Assembly (NCBI GenBank): GCA_026416195.1
Contig: JAOAFQ010000162.1
Coordinates: 1-32,577 of the forward strand
DNA: 32,577 bases
Direction: 5' to 3'
DNA from: Candidatus Aminicenantota bacterium
Lineage (GTDB): Bacteria; Acidobacteriota; Aminicenantia; Aminicenantales; CALLJL01
Each line of letters opens with the position of its first letter. The stretch's first letter is position 1. This document shows, in pieces, positions 15,888 to 23,900 of this stretch. Below the pieces are notes generated by a model, which searched no databases, was not told the DNA's origin, and saw nothing but the letters and a program-made list of their open reading frames with translations. The position numbers were made by a program, and so were the translations under genes.

Positions 15888-17336
15888 ATGGGAAAAATTT
15901 GTAGCCAAGATTTTATAAAAATTAATTCTGCTTTTCACCATCTTTTCTTAAGGCTCAGTCGAAGGATAGATTGGAGACATTTGGTCTGTAACAAAGGGTT
16001 CATTTTCTTTTATCTTTTTTTAATCGCTTTTTTTATTTTAATAGCTCAGCCTTTACCAAAAGAAATTGCCCTTAAAGCAACCGATTATTTTCGGATTCAA
16101 AGCGAGCTTGGTCGCTTTTCTGGTGCTGTTCTTATAGGTTATAAAGGAAAAATAATTTTTGAAAAAGGTTTTGGACTCGCTAATTATGAGCTTAATGTTC
16201 CCATTGCTTCAAGAACTAAATTTCGTCTAGGCTCTTTAACCAAGTCATTTACCGCAACCGCAATTTTACAGTTGGCGGAAAGAGGATTGCTTAATCTCAA
16301 TGATCTTGTGTCTAAATATTTGCCTGACTATCCTCAAGGCGATAAAATAACTATCCATCATCTTCTAACGCATGCTTCTGGAATTCCCAATTTTACGGCG
16401 CTTCCTGCATATCCCAAATTCAAACTCAATCCAACCACCTTGAATCGGACCATTGGTCTTTTCCGCCAGCTTCCCCTTGAATTTGAACCAGGAACCAAAT
16501 TCCGTTACAGCAACTCAAATTATATCCTCCTAACCGCGATAATTGAAAAAGTGTCAGGCCAAAACTATGCTGATTATTTAAGAGAAAACATTTTTTTGCC
16601 TTTGAATATGCTGGAAACGGGTTACGACGATCCCAACTCGATTATTAAATACCGAGCCAGGGGCTATAGTCTCAAAGATGGGGAGGTTATCAATGCGCCT
16701 TATATCGACATGACAGTTCCGGCTGGAGCTGGCGGTCTGCTCTCGACAGTTGGCGACCTTTTTGCTTGGGATCAGGGTTTAAGGAGTGACCAAATTTTAA
16801 AGGCTGCATCTAGAGAAAAAATGTTTACTCCTTATCTAGAAAATTATGGATATGGTTGGGTAATAAAAAAGATTAATGGCCGGTTAGTAGCCCAGCACAG
16901 CGGCAGCATTGAAGGCTTTGTCAGTCAAATGATTCGCTTTCTAGACGACGACCTTTGTCTCATAATTTTAAGCAATTTTGACTTTGCCCCAATAGGCCAG
17001 TTCACTAACGATATGCTTTCTCTCCTTTTTGGCAAACCTATTAACTGGCCCAAAGAGCGAAAAGCCATTAGCATTTCGGCTGAAATTTTTAATCGTTATT
17101 GTGGAGAATATGAAGTTGCTCCTAATATAACGATTAAAATTTTTCAAGAAAAGAGCCGCTTCTGGAGTCAAGTTTCTGGTCAACCTAAAATGGAAATTCT
17201 TCCTGAAAGTGAAACCAAATTTTTTGTTCGTTTAATTGAGGCCGAAATAACTTTTATCCTTGATTCTGAGGGGAAAACGACCGCTCTTGTTCTGAATCAG
17301 GGTGGGAAAGACCATCTAGCTAAAAAAATTCGCTAA
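15888..17336 (+). CDS. Membrane-anchored serine hydrolase, class C beta-lactamase / DD-peptidase fold
   Basis: A 482-residue protein. A 35-residue N-terminal extension precedes a TM or signal anchor (about 36-55, GFIFFYLFLIAFFILIA). The catalytic domain has SxxK as Ser116-Leu-Thr-Lys119, YxN as Tyr207-Ser-Asn209, and HxG (His337-Ser-Gly339) in place of KTG. This pattern fits the beta-lactamase/esterase/D-aminopeptidase group rather than a named beta-lactamase. A C-terminal lipocalin-like beta domain (about 390-482, YCGEYEVAPNITIKIF...) follows, as in many such hydrolases. The substrate is unknown. It follows the GH20 gene after 186 bases and may have its own promoter, so co-regulation with the glycosidases is only possible. 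Confidence 0.88.
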   Translation: MGKICSQDFIKINSAFHHLFLRLSRRIDWRHLVCNKGFIFFYLFLIAFFILIAQPLPKEIALKATDYFRIQSELGRFSGAVLIGYKGKIIFEKGFGLANYELNVPIASRTKFRLGSLTKSFTATAILQLAERGLLNLNDLVSKYLPDYPQGDKITIHHLLTHASGIPNFTALPAYPKFKLNPTTLNRTIGLFRQLPLEFEPGTKFRYSNSNYILLTAIIEKVSGQNYADYLRENIFLPLNMLETGYDDPNSIIKYRARGYSLKDGEVINAPYIDMTVPAGAGGLLSTVGDLFAWDQGLRSDQILKAASREKMFTPYLENYGYGWVIKKINGRLVAQHSGSIEGFVSQMIRFLDDDLCLIILSNFDFAPIGQFTNDMLSLLFGKPINWPKERKAISISAEIFNRYCGEYEVAPNITIKIFQEKSRFWSQVSGQPKMEILPESETKFFVRLIEAEITFILDSEGKTTALVLNQGGKDHLAKKIR

Positions 17337-17349
17337 ACTTTAAGGCGGC

Positions 17350-18477
17350 TTAATCAAAACTTTTCAACAAATCATTAATAACTCGTCGCATCTCCCGTTG
17401 TTGTGCTTGCATCGATTCGAGAAGCTTAAACTGAGCTTTGGCCCGATTAAGATTATGATCAGGATATTTCGTCTTAAAATAAAGATTGCCTTCAAGATAA
17501 TCGGTTAAAAAGCGTAAGCCAATCGTATAAGTTAAGAGCAGACCGGCTTGAATCAGCAATTCCTTTTCTGAGCTAGTAAGCAAATCTGCGGTCTGCGAGA
17601 GATAACCGTCAGCTACGGCCCGAAAAAGATCAATATCCATGACAACTAAAGAAAGGTCAGTTTCATCTTCAGCGGCTGGGCAAGTAGCCGTTCGAACGAG
17701 GTCTCCGAAATCATAAAGAGACGAACCTGGCATCGTCGTATCTAAATCAATGACACATAGACCTTGGCCAGTTTCAATATCAAAAAGAACATTGTTAATC
17801 TTGGTATCATTATGAGTTACTCGAAGCGGTAAGCATCCTGAATCCAAACCATCAACGACCAGAGAAATTAGTGGTTGAAATTGAAACGCTAAAGAAATGA
17901 CATCAGCCGCTTTGGTCTTTTTTTCAACTGAAGCTTGATCTAAAGCTTGAAGAAATCGTTTAAATCGATAGGGCGTATGATGGAAATAGGGAATGGTTTC
18001 ATGCATTTCGCTGGCGGGAAGATCAGCCACTAATTTTTGGAAAAGACCAAAAGCTCGGCCAGCTTCAAAAGCTTGGTCAGGCGTTGAGACGGTTTCAATG
18101 GTCTGACAATTATCAATATAATAATAAATTCGAAAATACTCTCCGCTAGAAGAACGATAATAATACTGGCCTGTTAAAGTTGAGACTGGCCGAAGGCATT
18201 GCCTTATAGCTTTTTCACCTTCTAGCTTCATTAATTTATGACTGAGATGGTGGGTAACTTTTACCCAATTAGCCATCATTAATTCGGGCTGCTGAAAAAC
18301 CCGAGTATTAAGCTGCTGCAGGGTATATTTTTTTATTTCATTAGCCTCTTCAACCTCGACCAGATAGGTATCATGGATATGACCCTGACCAAGAGGCGAA
18401 AAATGAAGCAGTGTCCCTTTTATCCAAAAATTAGCAAGAATTGTATCTAACTTATCTTTATTCAAATTCAAGCTCAT
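17350..18477 (-). CDS. Sugar 1-kinase of the aminoglycoside phosphotransferase family (NahK/AmgK-like)
   Basis: The 375-residue protein has the APH-type kinase fold: a phosphate loop HFSPLGQGHIHDTY and the catalytic loop VTHNDTKINNVLFD with Asp224. The metal-binding VIDLDTTMPGSSLYDFGDLVR follows. HNDTKxNN plus DLDTxMPG resembles N-acetylhexosamine 1-kinases (NahK) and anomeric sugar kinases (AmgK) more than antibiotic-modifying enzymes. It would phosphorylate GlcNAc/GalNAc at C1 in the cytoplasm. It lies 25 bases after the nucleotidyltransferase gene, the expected partner for NDP-sugar formation, and converges on the hexosaminidase/fucosidase cluster, a potential source of free amino sugar. 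The substrate is inferred. Confidence 0.8.
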   Translation of the reverse strand: MSLNLNKDKLDTILANFWIKGTLLHFSPLGQGHIHDTYLVEVEEANEIKKYTLQQLNTRVFQQPELMMANWVKVTHHLSHKLMKLEGEKAIRQCLRPVSTLTGQYYYRSSSGEYFRIYYYIDNCQTIETVSTPDQAFEAGRAFGLFQKLVADLPASEMHETIPYFHHTPYRFKRFLQALDQASVEKKTKAADVISLAFQFQPLISLVVDGLDSGCLPLRVTHNDTKINNVLFDIETGQGLCVIDLDTTMPGSSLYDFGDLVRTATCPAAEDETDLSLVVMDIDLFRAVADGYLSQTADLLTSSEKELLIQAGLLLTYTIGLRFLTDYLEGNLYFKTKYPDHNLNRAKAQFKLLESMQAQQREMRRVINDLLKSFD

Positions 18478-18502
18478 CCCTAACTCTTCAGTAAATTACT
18501 TT

Positions 18503-19459
18503 TCAAGATAAGCCCTGGCTCTCAAGACTTCTCTTTAAATTCTCTGGATATTCACCCTTGGCCAAAAGAGAGGCAATTCCCTGACGAACAAGAGGTAAAT
18601 CTTCAGGATACGTTACTCCAAACCACTTTTCCTCCGTCGGTAAGTAATGAACCCTTATTTTTCCCTTTCTAAGAAGTTGACCAATAAAGTCAGGAATAAG
18701 AAATTCGCTCTGCGAATCTTGACCTTTCTTGGCCAAAAACTCCAAAAATCCAGTCTTTAATAAATCAAAAATCGACGGCTCAAAACCCCAGAAATTCATC
18801 GAAACAACCTCTTCTCCACTCAATTCAAGCCAACCTCCATTTTCAAGACGAGCTTTAGCTCCTTTCTCTGATTTCTCGAGATGCTTCATTTCTTTAATAT
18901 CGATAATTTCGCCACCTTCAAGATAACACAGACCTCGACAAACCGGACCAAAATCAGACAGAGTTTGTTTCAATCGATAGCCAACTAGACTATAGTTAGG
19001 CTTCCCATTGACTGGCCTTAGAGAGATTGAAGAGAGATATTCAGCCATTATTTTAAAAGCCTGCCGGCCATAAAAATCATCGGCATTGATGACAGCAAAA
19101 GGACCGCTAATTTGTTCCTGAGCTACTAATAAAGCATGACCTGTTCCCCACGGTTTAGCTCGATTATGGGGTAATGAGAAGTCTGAAGGTAATAGGGAAG
19201 TAAGTTCTTGAAAAACATATCTAACTTCAGCCATCCTTTCCCAAAATTGACCTATTAATTTGTGGAAATCAGCCTCAATCTCACGACGAATAACAAAAAC
19301 AATTTTTTTAAAGCCAGCTTGATAGGCATCGTAAAGGGAATAATCAATAATGGTTTCTCCATTGGGACCAACAGAGCTTAATTGTTTTATTCCCCCAAAG
19401 CGACTGCCTATTCCAGCGGCTAAAACAACTAAGGCAAGCGTCTTTTCTTTTATAAACAT
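18503..19459 (-). CDS. Sugar-phosphate nucleotidyltransferase-like protein
   Basis: The 318-residue protein starts with a nucleotidyltransferase GT-A fold. It has AAGIGSRFGGIKQL (nucleotide loop), ETIIDYSLYDAY, PWGTGHALLVAQ and the metal-binding FAVINADDFYG. The family usually transfers NMP to a sugar 1-phosphate. The loop reads GIKQ where GlmU and RmlA-type enzymes have a PK or PKP motif, so it belongs to a less characterised branch. Together with the adjacent 1-kinase it could make UDP-GlcNAc or UDP-GalNAc. No acyltransferase (GlmU-type beta-helix) domain follows; the C-terminal 100 residues include FGVTYPEDLPLVRQ, typical of simple pyrophosphorylases. Confidence 0.82.
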   Translation of the reverse strand: MFIKEKTLALVVLAAGIGSRFGGIKQLSSVGPNGETIIDYSLYDAYQAGFKKIVFVIRREIEADFHKLIGQFWERMAEVRYVFQELTSLLPSDFSLPHNRAKPWGTGHALLVAQEQISGPFAVINADDFYGRQAFKIMAEYLSSISLRPVNGKPNYSLVGYRLKQTLSDFGPVCRGLCYLEGGEIIDIKEMKHLEKSEKGAKARLENGGWLELSGEEVVSMNFWGFEPSIFDLLKTGFLEFLAKKGQDSQSEFLIPDFIGQLLRKGKIRVHYLPTEEKWFGVTYPEDLPLVRQGIASLLAKGEYPENLKRSLESQGLS

Positions 19460-19640
19460 TTTAAACCCAATTTTAATTTTTTGTTAAAATTGAATCTTCT
19501 TTCTCTGAGCAAAGTCATTTTTTTCTTGTGAAATGATTTTTAGCTCTATCGACCCTTTCTCTATATAACATATGGAAGAAAAAGGTGTCAAAAGATAATT
19601 GGCCTTGGATTCTTGATTTAAGCCCTCAATCAAGTAAAAA

Positions 19641-19669
19641 TTGCTGAAGATAATTTTATTTGTTATAAT
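19641..19669 (+). promoter_or_regulatory. Strong promoter of the small membrane protein gene
   Basis: TTGCTG (19641-19646), 17-base spacer, perfect TATAAT (19664-19669), followed by GGGAGGT and the ATG at 19711. The remaining 180 bases back to the divergent nucleotidyltransferase gene hold AT-rich sequence with no ORF. Confidence 0.7.
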
Positions 19670-19710
19670 TAGCGACCGTTAAAATAATTAACCAGAAGGG
19701 AGGTAAAGAT

Positions 19711-19953
19711 ATGGGTAAGTATTTAGCCATTGTCCTGGGAATAGTAGCTATGGCCGCGGGAGTTATTCTTGTTATTTTTGTTTGGTGGCGGGAGTTTTAT
19801 GAACTCATTTTCGGCTGTATTCCTCCATTACTCTTTTTTGGCGGCTTAATTGCAGTCATCGCTGGTATCAGCAGTGTCAAGGATGCTATCCGAACTAAGA
19901 AACTTGAAGAAGAAGCTAAAAAGGAAGCCGAAAAGAAAGAAGCTACTTCCTAA
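19711..19953 (+). CDS. Small two-TM membrane protein with charged cytoplasmic tail
   Basis: An 80-residue protein of unknown function. Two hydrophobic segments (about residues 4-26 and 33-54) are separated by WWREFYEL. A highly charged tail follows, rich in Lys, Glu and Ala (TKKLEEEAKKEAEKKEA), predicted helical. The start is supported by an excellent GGGAGGT ribosome site about 7 bases upstream and by a strong promoter, so despite its size this is a real and probably well-expressed gene. Both termini would be cytoplasmic by the positive-inside rule. No family was recognised. It precedes the ribbon-helix-helix gene by 192 bases, and that gene has its own promoter-like sequence. Confidence 0.75.
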   Translation: MGKYLAIVLGIVAMAAGVILVIFVWWREFYELIFGCIPPLLFFGGLIAVIAGISSVKDAIRTKKLEEEAKKEAEKKEATS

Positions 19954-20084
19954 AATTTTTTTCACTCTTAAAACCACTTATCTTTTTTTTAAATTATACT
20001 TTGATTTTGATTTTCTCAATTTTATTAAGACAAAATTAGCCAAGTAATAAGCTAAAGCGCTTTTTACCCCTCTATTTTTTTCTA

Positions 20085-20129
20085 TTGACAGGGCCCTGAA
20101 AATTTAGTAGTTTGTAATCAGGTTACAAA
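20085..20129 (+). promoter_or_regulatory. Promoter-like -35 and 19-bp palindromic operator candidate
   Basis: A perfect TTGACA (20085-20090) is followed by the near-perfect palindrome TTTGTAATCAGGTTACAAA (20111-20129). Its half-sites are 9 bases with one mismatch around a central A. The palindrome contains TGTAAT, a possible -10 (5 of 6) but 22 bases from TTGACA. It ends 16 bases before the start of a DNA-binding-type gene, so it is a candidate autoregulatory operator. Confidence 0.5.
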
Positions 20130-20145
20130 TTACGGGAGGACACCT

Positions 20146-20508
20146 ATGGATAGCGAAAAAGAAAAGGACCAGCTGGCGGCTAAAATTGATGAAATCGAAT
20201 CGCAAGTAGAGAAATTGACCATTAAAACCACTCCTTCCATCAAAAGAGTTATTGATCAAGCCTTAGCCAATCGAACGATTGTCCTCACCATTCGAGTGAA
20301 CGAAGAAAGTAATAAAAAGCTTAACATGTTGGTTGATGCTGGTCTGTTCAAAAGCCGTTCAGAAAGCGCCGCTTTCTTGATTGAAGAAGGGATTCGCAGC
20401 CAGGCTCCCCTTTTTAAAAAAATTACTGAACGCCTCGAAAAAATTGATCGAATTCGGGAAGAGCTTAAAAATATTGTGACCGAGGAAATAGATAAGGCCA
20501 AAGATTAA
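20146..20508 (+). CDS. Ribbon-helix-helix type regulator flanked by coiled coils
   Basis: The 120-residue protein has a heptad-rich N-terminus (about residues 3-27). A CopG/MetJ-like ribbon-helix-helix core follows at about 42-87 (IVLTIRVNEESNKKLNMLVDAGLFKSRSESAAFLIEEGI). The first strand would supply the DNA-contacting ribbon and FKSRSE begins helix B. A charged C-terminal coiled coil (about 90-118) follows. RHH proteins bind DNA as dimers, often to their own operators. The palindrome just upstream is a natural candidate target. GGGAGGA lies 5 bases before the ATG. No toxin gene accompanies it, so an antitoxin role is unlikely. The RHH assignment is by pattern and would need structure prediction to confirm. 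Confidence 0.68.
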   Translation: MDSEKEKDQLAAKIDEIESQVEKLTIKTTPSIKRVIDQALANRTIVLTIRVNEESNKKLNMLVDAGLFKSRSESAAFLIEEGIRSQAPLFKKITERLEKIDRIREELKNIVTEEIDKAKD

Positions 20509-20548
20509 GGCCCAGTTAGCCGAGACCGGAGCGGAGAGAAGATTAGCC

Positions 20549-20980
20549 TTGTGTCGGTTAGTTCATTTCTTTTTTCCCTTCTATTTAATCTTCATCAACC
20601 TAACTTCAAGAAATATAGAAAAAGCTTTTCTTCAAAGTAATGCAGCCCTCTTGGCTTCTCTTTGCCCAACTAAAGGAGTTATTCAAGTTTCTCTCCCTGA
20701 GCCAATTAATTTCTCTGATATCCTTGCCCCCGGACAAATAAAAGTTTTTTTTGAGCGAATCTTCCACCGTTACTCCACCTTTGAATTTTTTATAGAGTCA
20801 CCTTTGTCGATCTCACCTGATAATCAGCGATGGTTTATTCGAGCCCGTTGGTCATTTTTTGAAAAAAAGAATCTTCAACAACAAGCCTTCCGAATCTATT
20901 TTCAGGTTAAGCGGGAGACAAAGATTAAAAAGAGAGGCCTTGAATGGACAATAATCGAAATCCGGGCCGAAAAAATTTAA
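20549..20980 (+). CDS. Small exported protein, DUF4783/NTF2-like (tentative)
   Basis: A 143-residue protein with probable TTG start; a purine-rich GGAGAGAAG lies 8-15 bases upstream and no ATG/GTG option exists. Residues 1-20 form a hydrophobic signal-like segment (VHFFFPFYLIFINL). The mature part reads LQSNAALLASLCPTKGVIQVSLPEP and then PGQIKVFFERIFHRYSTFEFFI and RWFIRARWSF. This is the helix-then-curved-sheet pattern of NTF2-like DUF4783 proteins; the match is by eye and tentative. It lies 40 bases after the RHH gene and its last 37 bases overlap the histidine kinase start in another frame, so the two are likely coupled. It could be a periplasmic partner of the kinase. Confidence 0.6.
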   Translation: MCRLVHFFFPFYLIFINLTSRNIEKAFLQSNAALLASLCPTKGVIQVSLPEPINFSDILAPGQIKVFFERIFHRYSTFEFFIESPLSISPDNQRWFIRARWSFFEKKNLQQQAFRIYFQVKRETKIKKRGLEWTIIEIRAEKI

Positions 20981-23900
20981 TTCTTTGGGTGATTTCTGGG
21001 CTCGTCTTAACTGCCGGATTATCTTTTTTAACCTCACTATTTATTCCTAGCTGGCTTTTCAATGATCGAGCTTCAGTCCCCATTGACGAACTTCGCCAAC
21101 AGGAAAGGTCAATAAAAGCTCAATTTGAAGGCTTGCTCTATAATCTAAAGCAAAGAGGGACCAATTTGGTTGCTTCTTTAAATGAAGAAAAGGCCAACCT
21201 CTCTGATATCCTTTTTTCCTTGAAGCTTGATCCTGAAGTCGAAGGCGTAGCTTACTTAAAAGATAAAAACATGATCTTCTGGAGAGGGCAGGTAGTCCCT
21301 CCTTCTCTCTTGCCTCCAGCCGATGGTCTTTCTCACGTTATCCGCTATAAAGCCAATGTTTTCCTTGTCATTGTTTATCCTGTCCGAGAAAAAGATAAAC
21401 TAGCTCTTACTCGCCTTCTTTCTTTTCAGCCTCCGTTAGCCACTCCTTTCCTTCATCCTATTTCCTTTCTCCAGGGTAAGGTTTTACGCAATGCCCTTAT
21501 CGATTATTATAGTGACGAGGAAGATGTCACTGGATTTGAAAGAATTTTCGCTCGGCATCAAGATGAATATATCAGTCAACCAAGATCAAAAGGCGATATC
21601 TTGACTATATTTTTCCCCCTGAGAAATGAAGCCCAGAGAATCGTGGCCACAGTTAATTTGAGGTCAGTCAATCCTGCCTTTCGCCTTAGCCACCAGAGGG
21701 CGAATTGGCAGCTAATCGGCTGGATTAACCTTCTTTTGGCCCTCATAGGCATAAGTCTGATAAGTTTCATTGCCTGGAAAAAAACCAAATTTTTCTCCCT
21801 TTATAAATTGTCTATTTTTCTGGTCAATCTTATTCTTATCCGCTTAGTTCTCCTAAGGCTTGAGGCTTTGATTGATCCGAAGGGTCCTTTATTTTCTCCA
21901 GGTTTGGCTTGCTTGCCTTTTTATGGTCGTCTGCTCTCTTCCCCTCTTAATCTTTTTTTTACCTCAGCTCTAATTTTAGCTCTTCTTTTCTCATTTCTTT
22001 ACGATCGACGGAGTTGGCTTCTATCTAAACCAACTGGGAAAGTCTCTGCTTTTAAGAGGGCTTTAGCCTTCTTCCTTATAATTATTTCAATTCTGCCCTT
22101 GTTTGTTTTTTATCAATTTTCTTTGTCTTTAATTCTTAATAGTAATCTCCATTTCATCCGCTTTTCACCATTCTGGCCGACCCTTTTAACTCTTTTTACT
22201 TTAAGCTTTTTTTTCTTGACCTGCCTTTTTCTAAGCTGGCTCTTGGTTAGTTTAGCTCGACGGCTTCAATCTGGCTACTTTAATCTTTGGCTTGTTCTCC
22301 TGTCTTGGGCCGTTTTTCTTCTTTGTTTGCATTTTACGAGTGAGCCGATATCAAGGCTTAGAATGCTAATTTTGTCCGTGGCCGCAACCTGCATCTGGCT
22401 ATTTATTTTCAGGCCTCTTTTTCAGACAAGAGCTCTTGTGCGGCTAGCTTTCTTGGCCTTAGCTGTAGCCTTTTTCTATTTAGTCCTTGCTTCAGGTATC
22501 CTAATTAAAGAAAAAGTCTTAACTGAAAGTTATCTCTTTGAGGCCCTTCTTTCCCTTGAAAATTGGGCTGAATATTTCCTCCGAGAATCACTCCCAGCTA
22601 TTAACCAGGAAGCAATTTCTATTATCAATTGTCTGGAAGCAAAAAAACAAAGTGATTTGGCTCCATATCTTTGGAAAAAGACCTCATTAGCCCGATGGAA
22701 TTGGTATTCAAGCCTGGAAATAAGTCTTCCCGATGGCCAAATAATTTCTCGTTATTCCCTTAATTTGCCTTTCTTTACCCCTAATCTGTTAACTTTAGAA
22801 CCGAGTAATGACTGGGCCCTTCTTCGGGCATCTTTACCACTACCCGGAAAGGAAGCCGATTTTCTAATTGCCTACCGAGATTTTGCCAAAAACAACGTCC
22901 CCCTTGGGCGCTTAACCCTGTATGTTCTTTTGAATGAAGAAATGTTGCCCTTTCTTTATTCAGCTATTCCCTATTTTGACTTGCTTCGTTTCCCTTCTGT
23001 TCCTTCCTTAAAAGAGTTTAATTTCTCGTTGGCTATTTTTAAAGCTAATGGCGAAATTATTTTTAATCCAGCGGGGTTAACGACTGGTCTTGCTCTTCCT
23101 ATTTTAGAACAGCTTAACCAAAATCCTGAAAACCCTTTATGGGCTAAGTTTTATAATCGAGAGCGACTTTTTCGAGCTTTTTATTTTCGCCATGGCCAAA
23201 AAATTGTGGCCATTCTCTGGCCATCGCCAGGTTTTATTTCCATGACAGTAAGCTACCTTAAATTTCTGTTTTTTTGGACTGGGCTAATTTATCTTCCTCT
23301 TTTTTTAATTGACATAATTTCTGGTCGCCGTCGCTTGGCTTCCCTTTTTTGGGCGTTTTCGAGCCGCGTCTATGCTTCTTTCGTCGCCATCCTTCTTATC
23401 CTTCTCGTCCCCTTTACCCTACTTATCAATAATTTCTTTACTCGTCTAGCAAATGAACGTTTCAGCGAGAAAGCTGAGATTCAGGCCCACGTAGCTCGGA
23501 ATATTATTGAGGATTTCCTCTTTTTCCAAGAAGAGCAAGAGGCAACCTTTTCAGTTCAAGAGTTAGTTCACTGGGTTAGTACGGCTATTAATAATGATGT
23601 CAACGTTTATCAAGATGGGGCTTTAGTCGCTTCAAGTCGACAGGAATTTTTTGACTCTGGCCTTTTGCCTGATTATCTTGAGGGAGAGATTGCCTATCGC
23701 CTAAAAGAAAAGAAGCAACCCTATGTGGTGTGGAGAAAACGTCTAGGTGAATATTCCTTTCAAACCCTAACTATTCCTCTTCATCTTGACAGTATTAGTC
23801 TCTTTATAACCTTATCTTTTCCCTTTGAGCGAGAAGAAATTGGTCGGGTTCAGGAACAGCTTTATGAGTTCTTGATTTTTATGGCTGCTCTTTCTCTTAT

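Noticed and set aside
15888-17336. Antibiotic-resistance class C beta-lactamase
   Set aside because: SxxK and YxN are present but the third motif is HxG, and a lipocalin-like C-terminal domain is added. This fits the broad serine hydrolase group, not a true AmpC.
17350-18477. Aminoglycoside resistance phosphotransferase
   Set aside because: HNDTKxNN and DLDTxMPG, together with the adjacent sugar nucleotidyltransferase, fit a sugar 1-kinase better.
20146-20508. Antitoxin of a toxin-antitoxin pair
   Set aside because: The RHH-like protein is not followed by a toxin-like gene; the next ORF has a signal peptide and an NTF2-like pattern.
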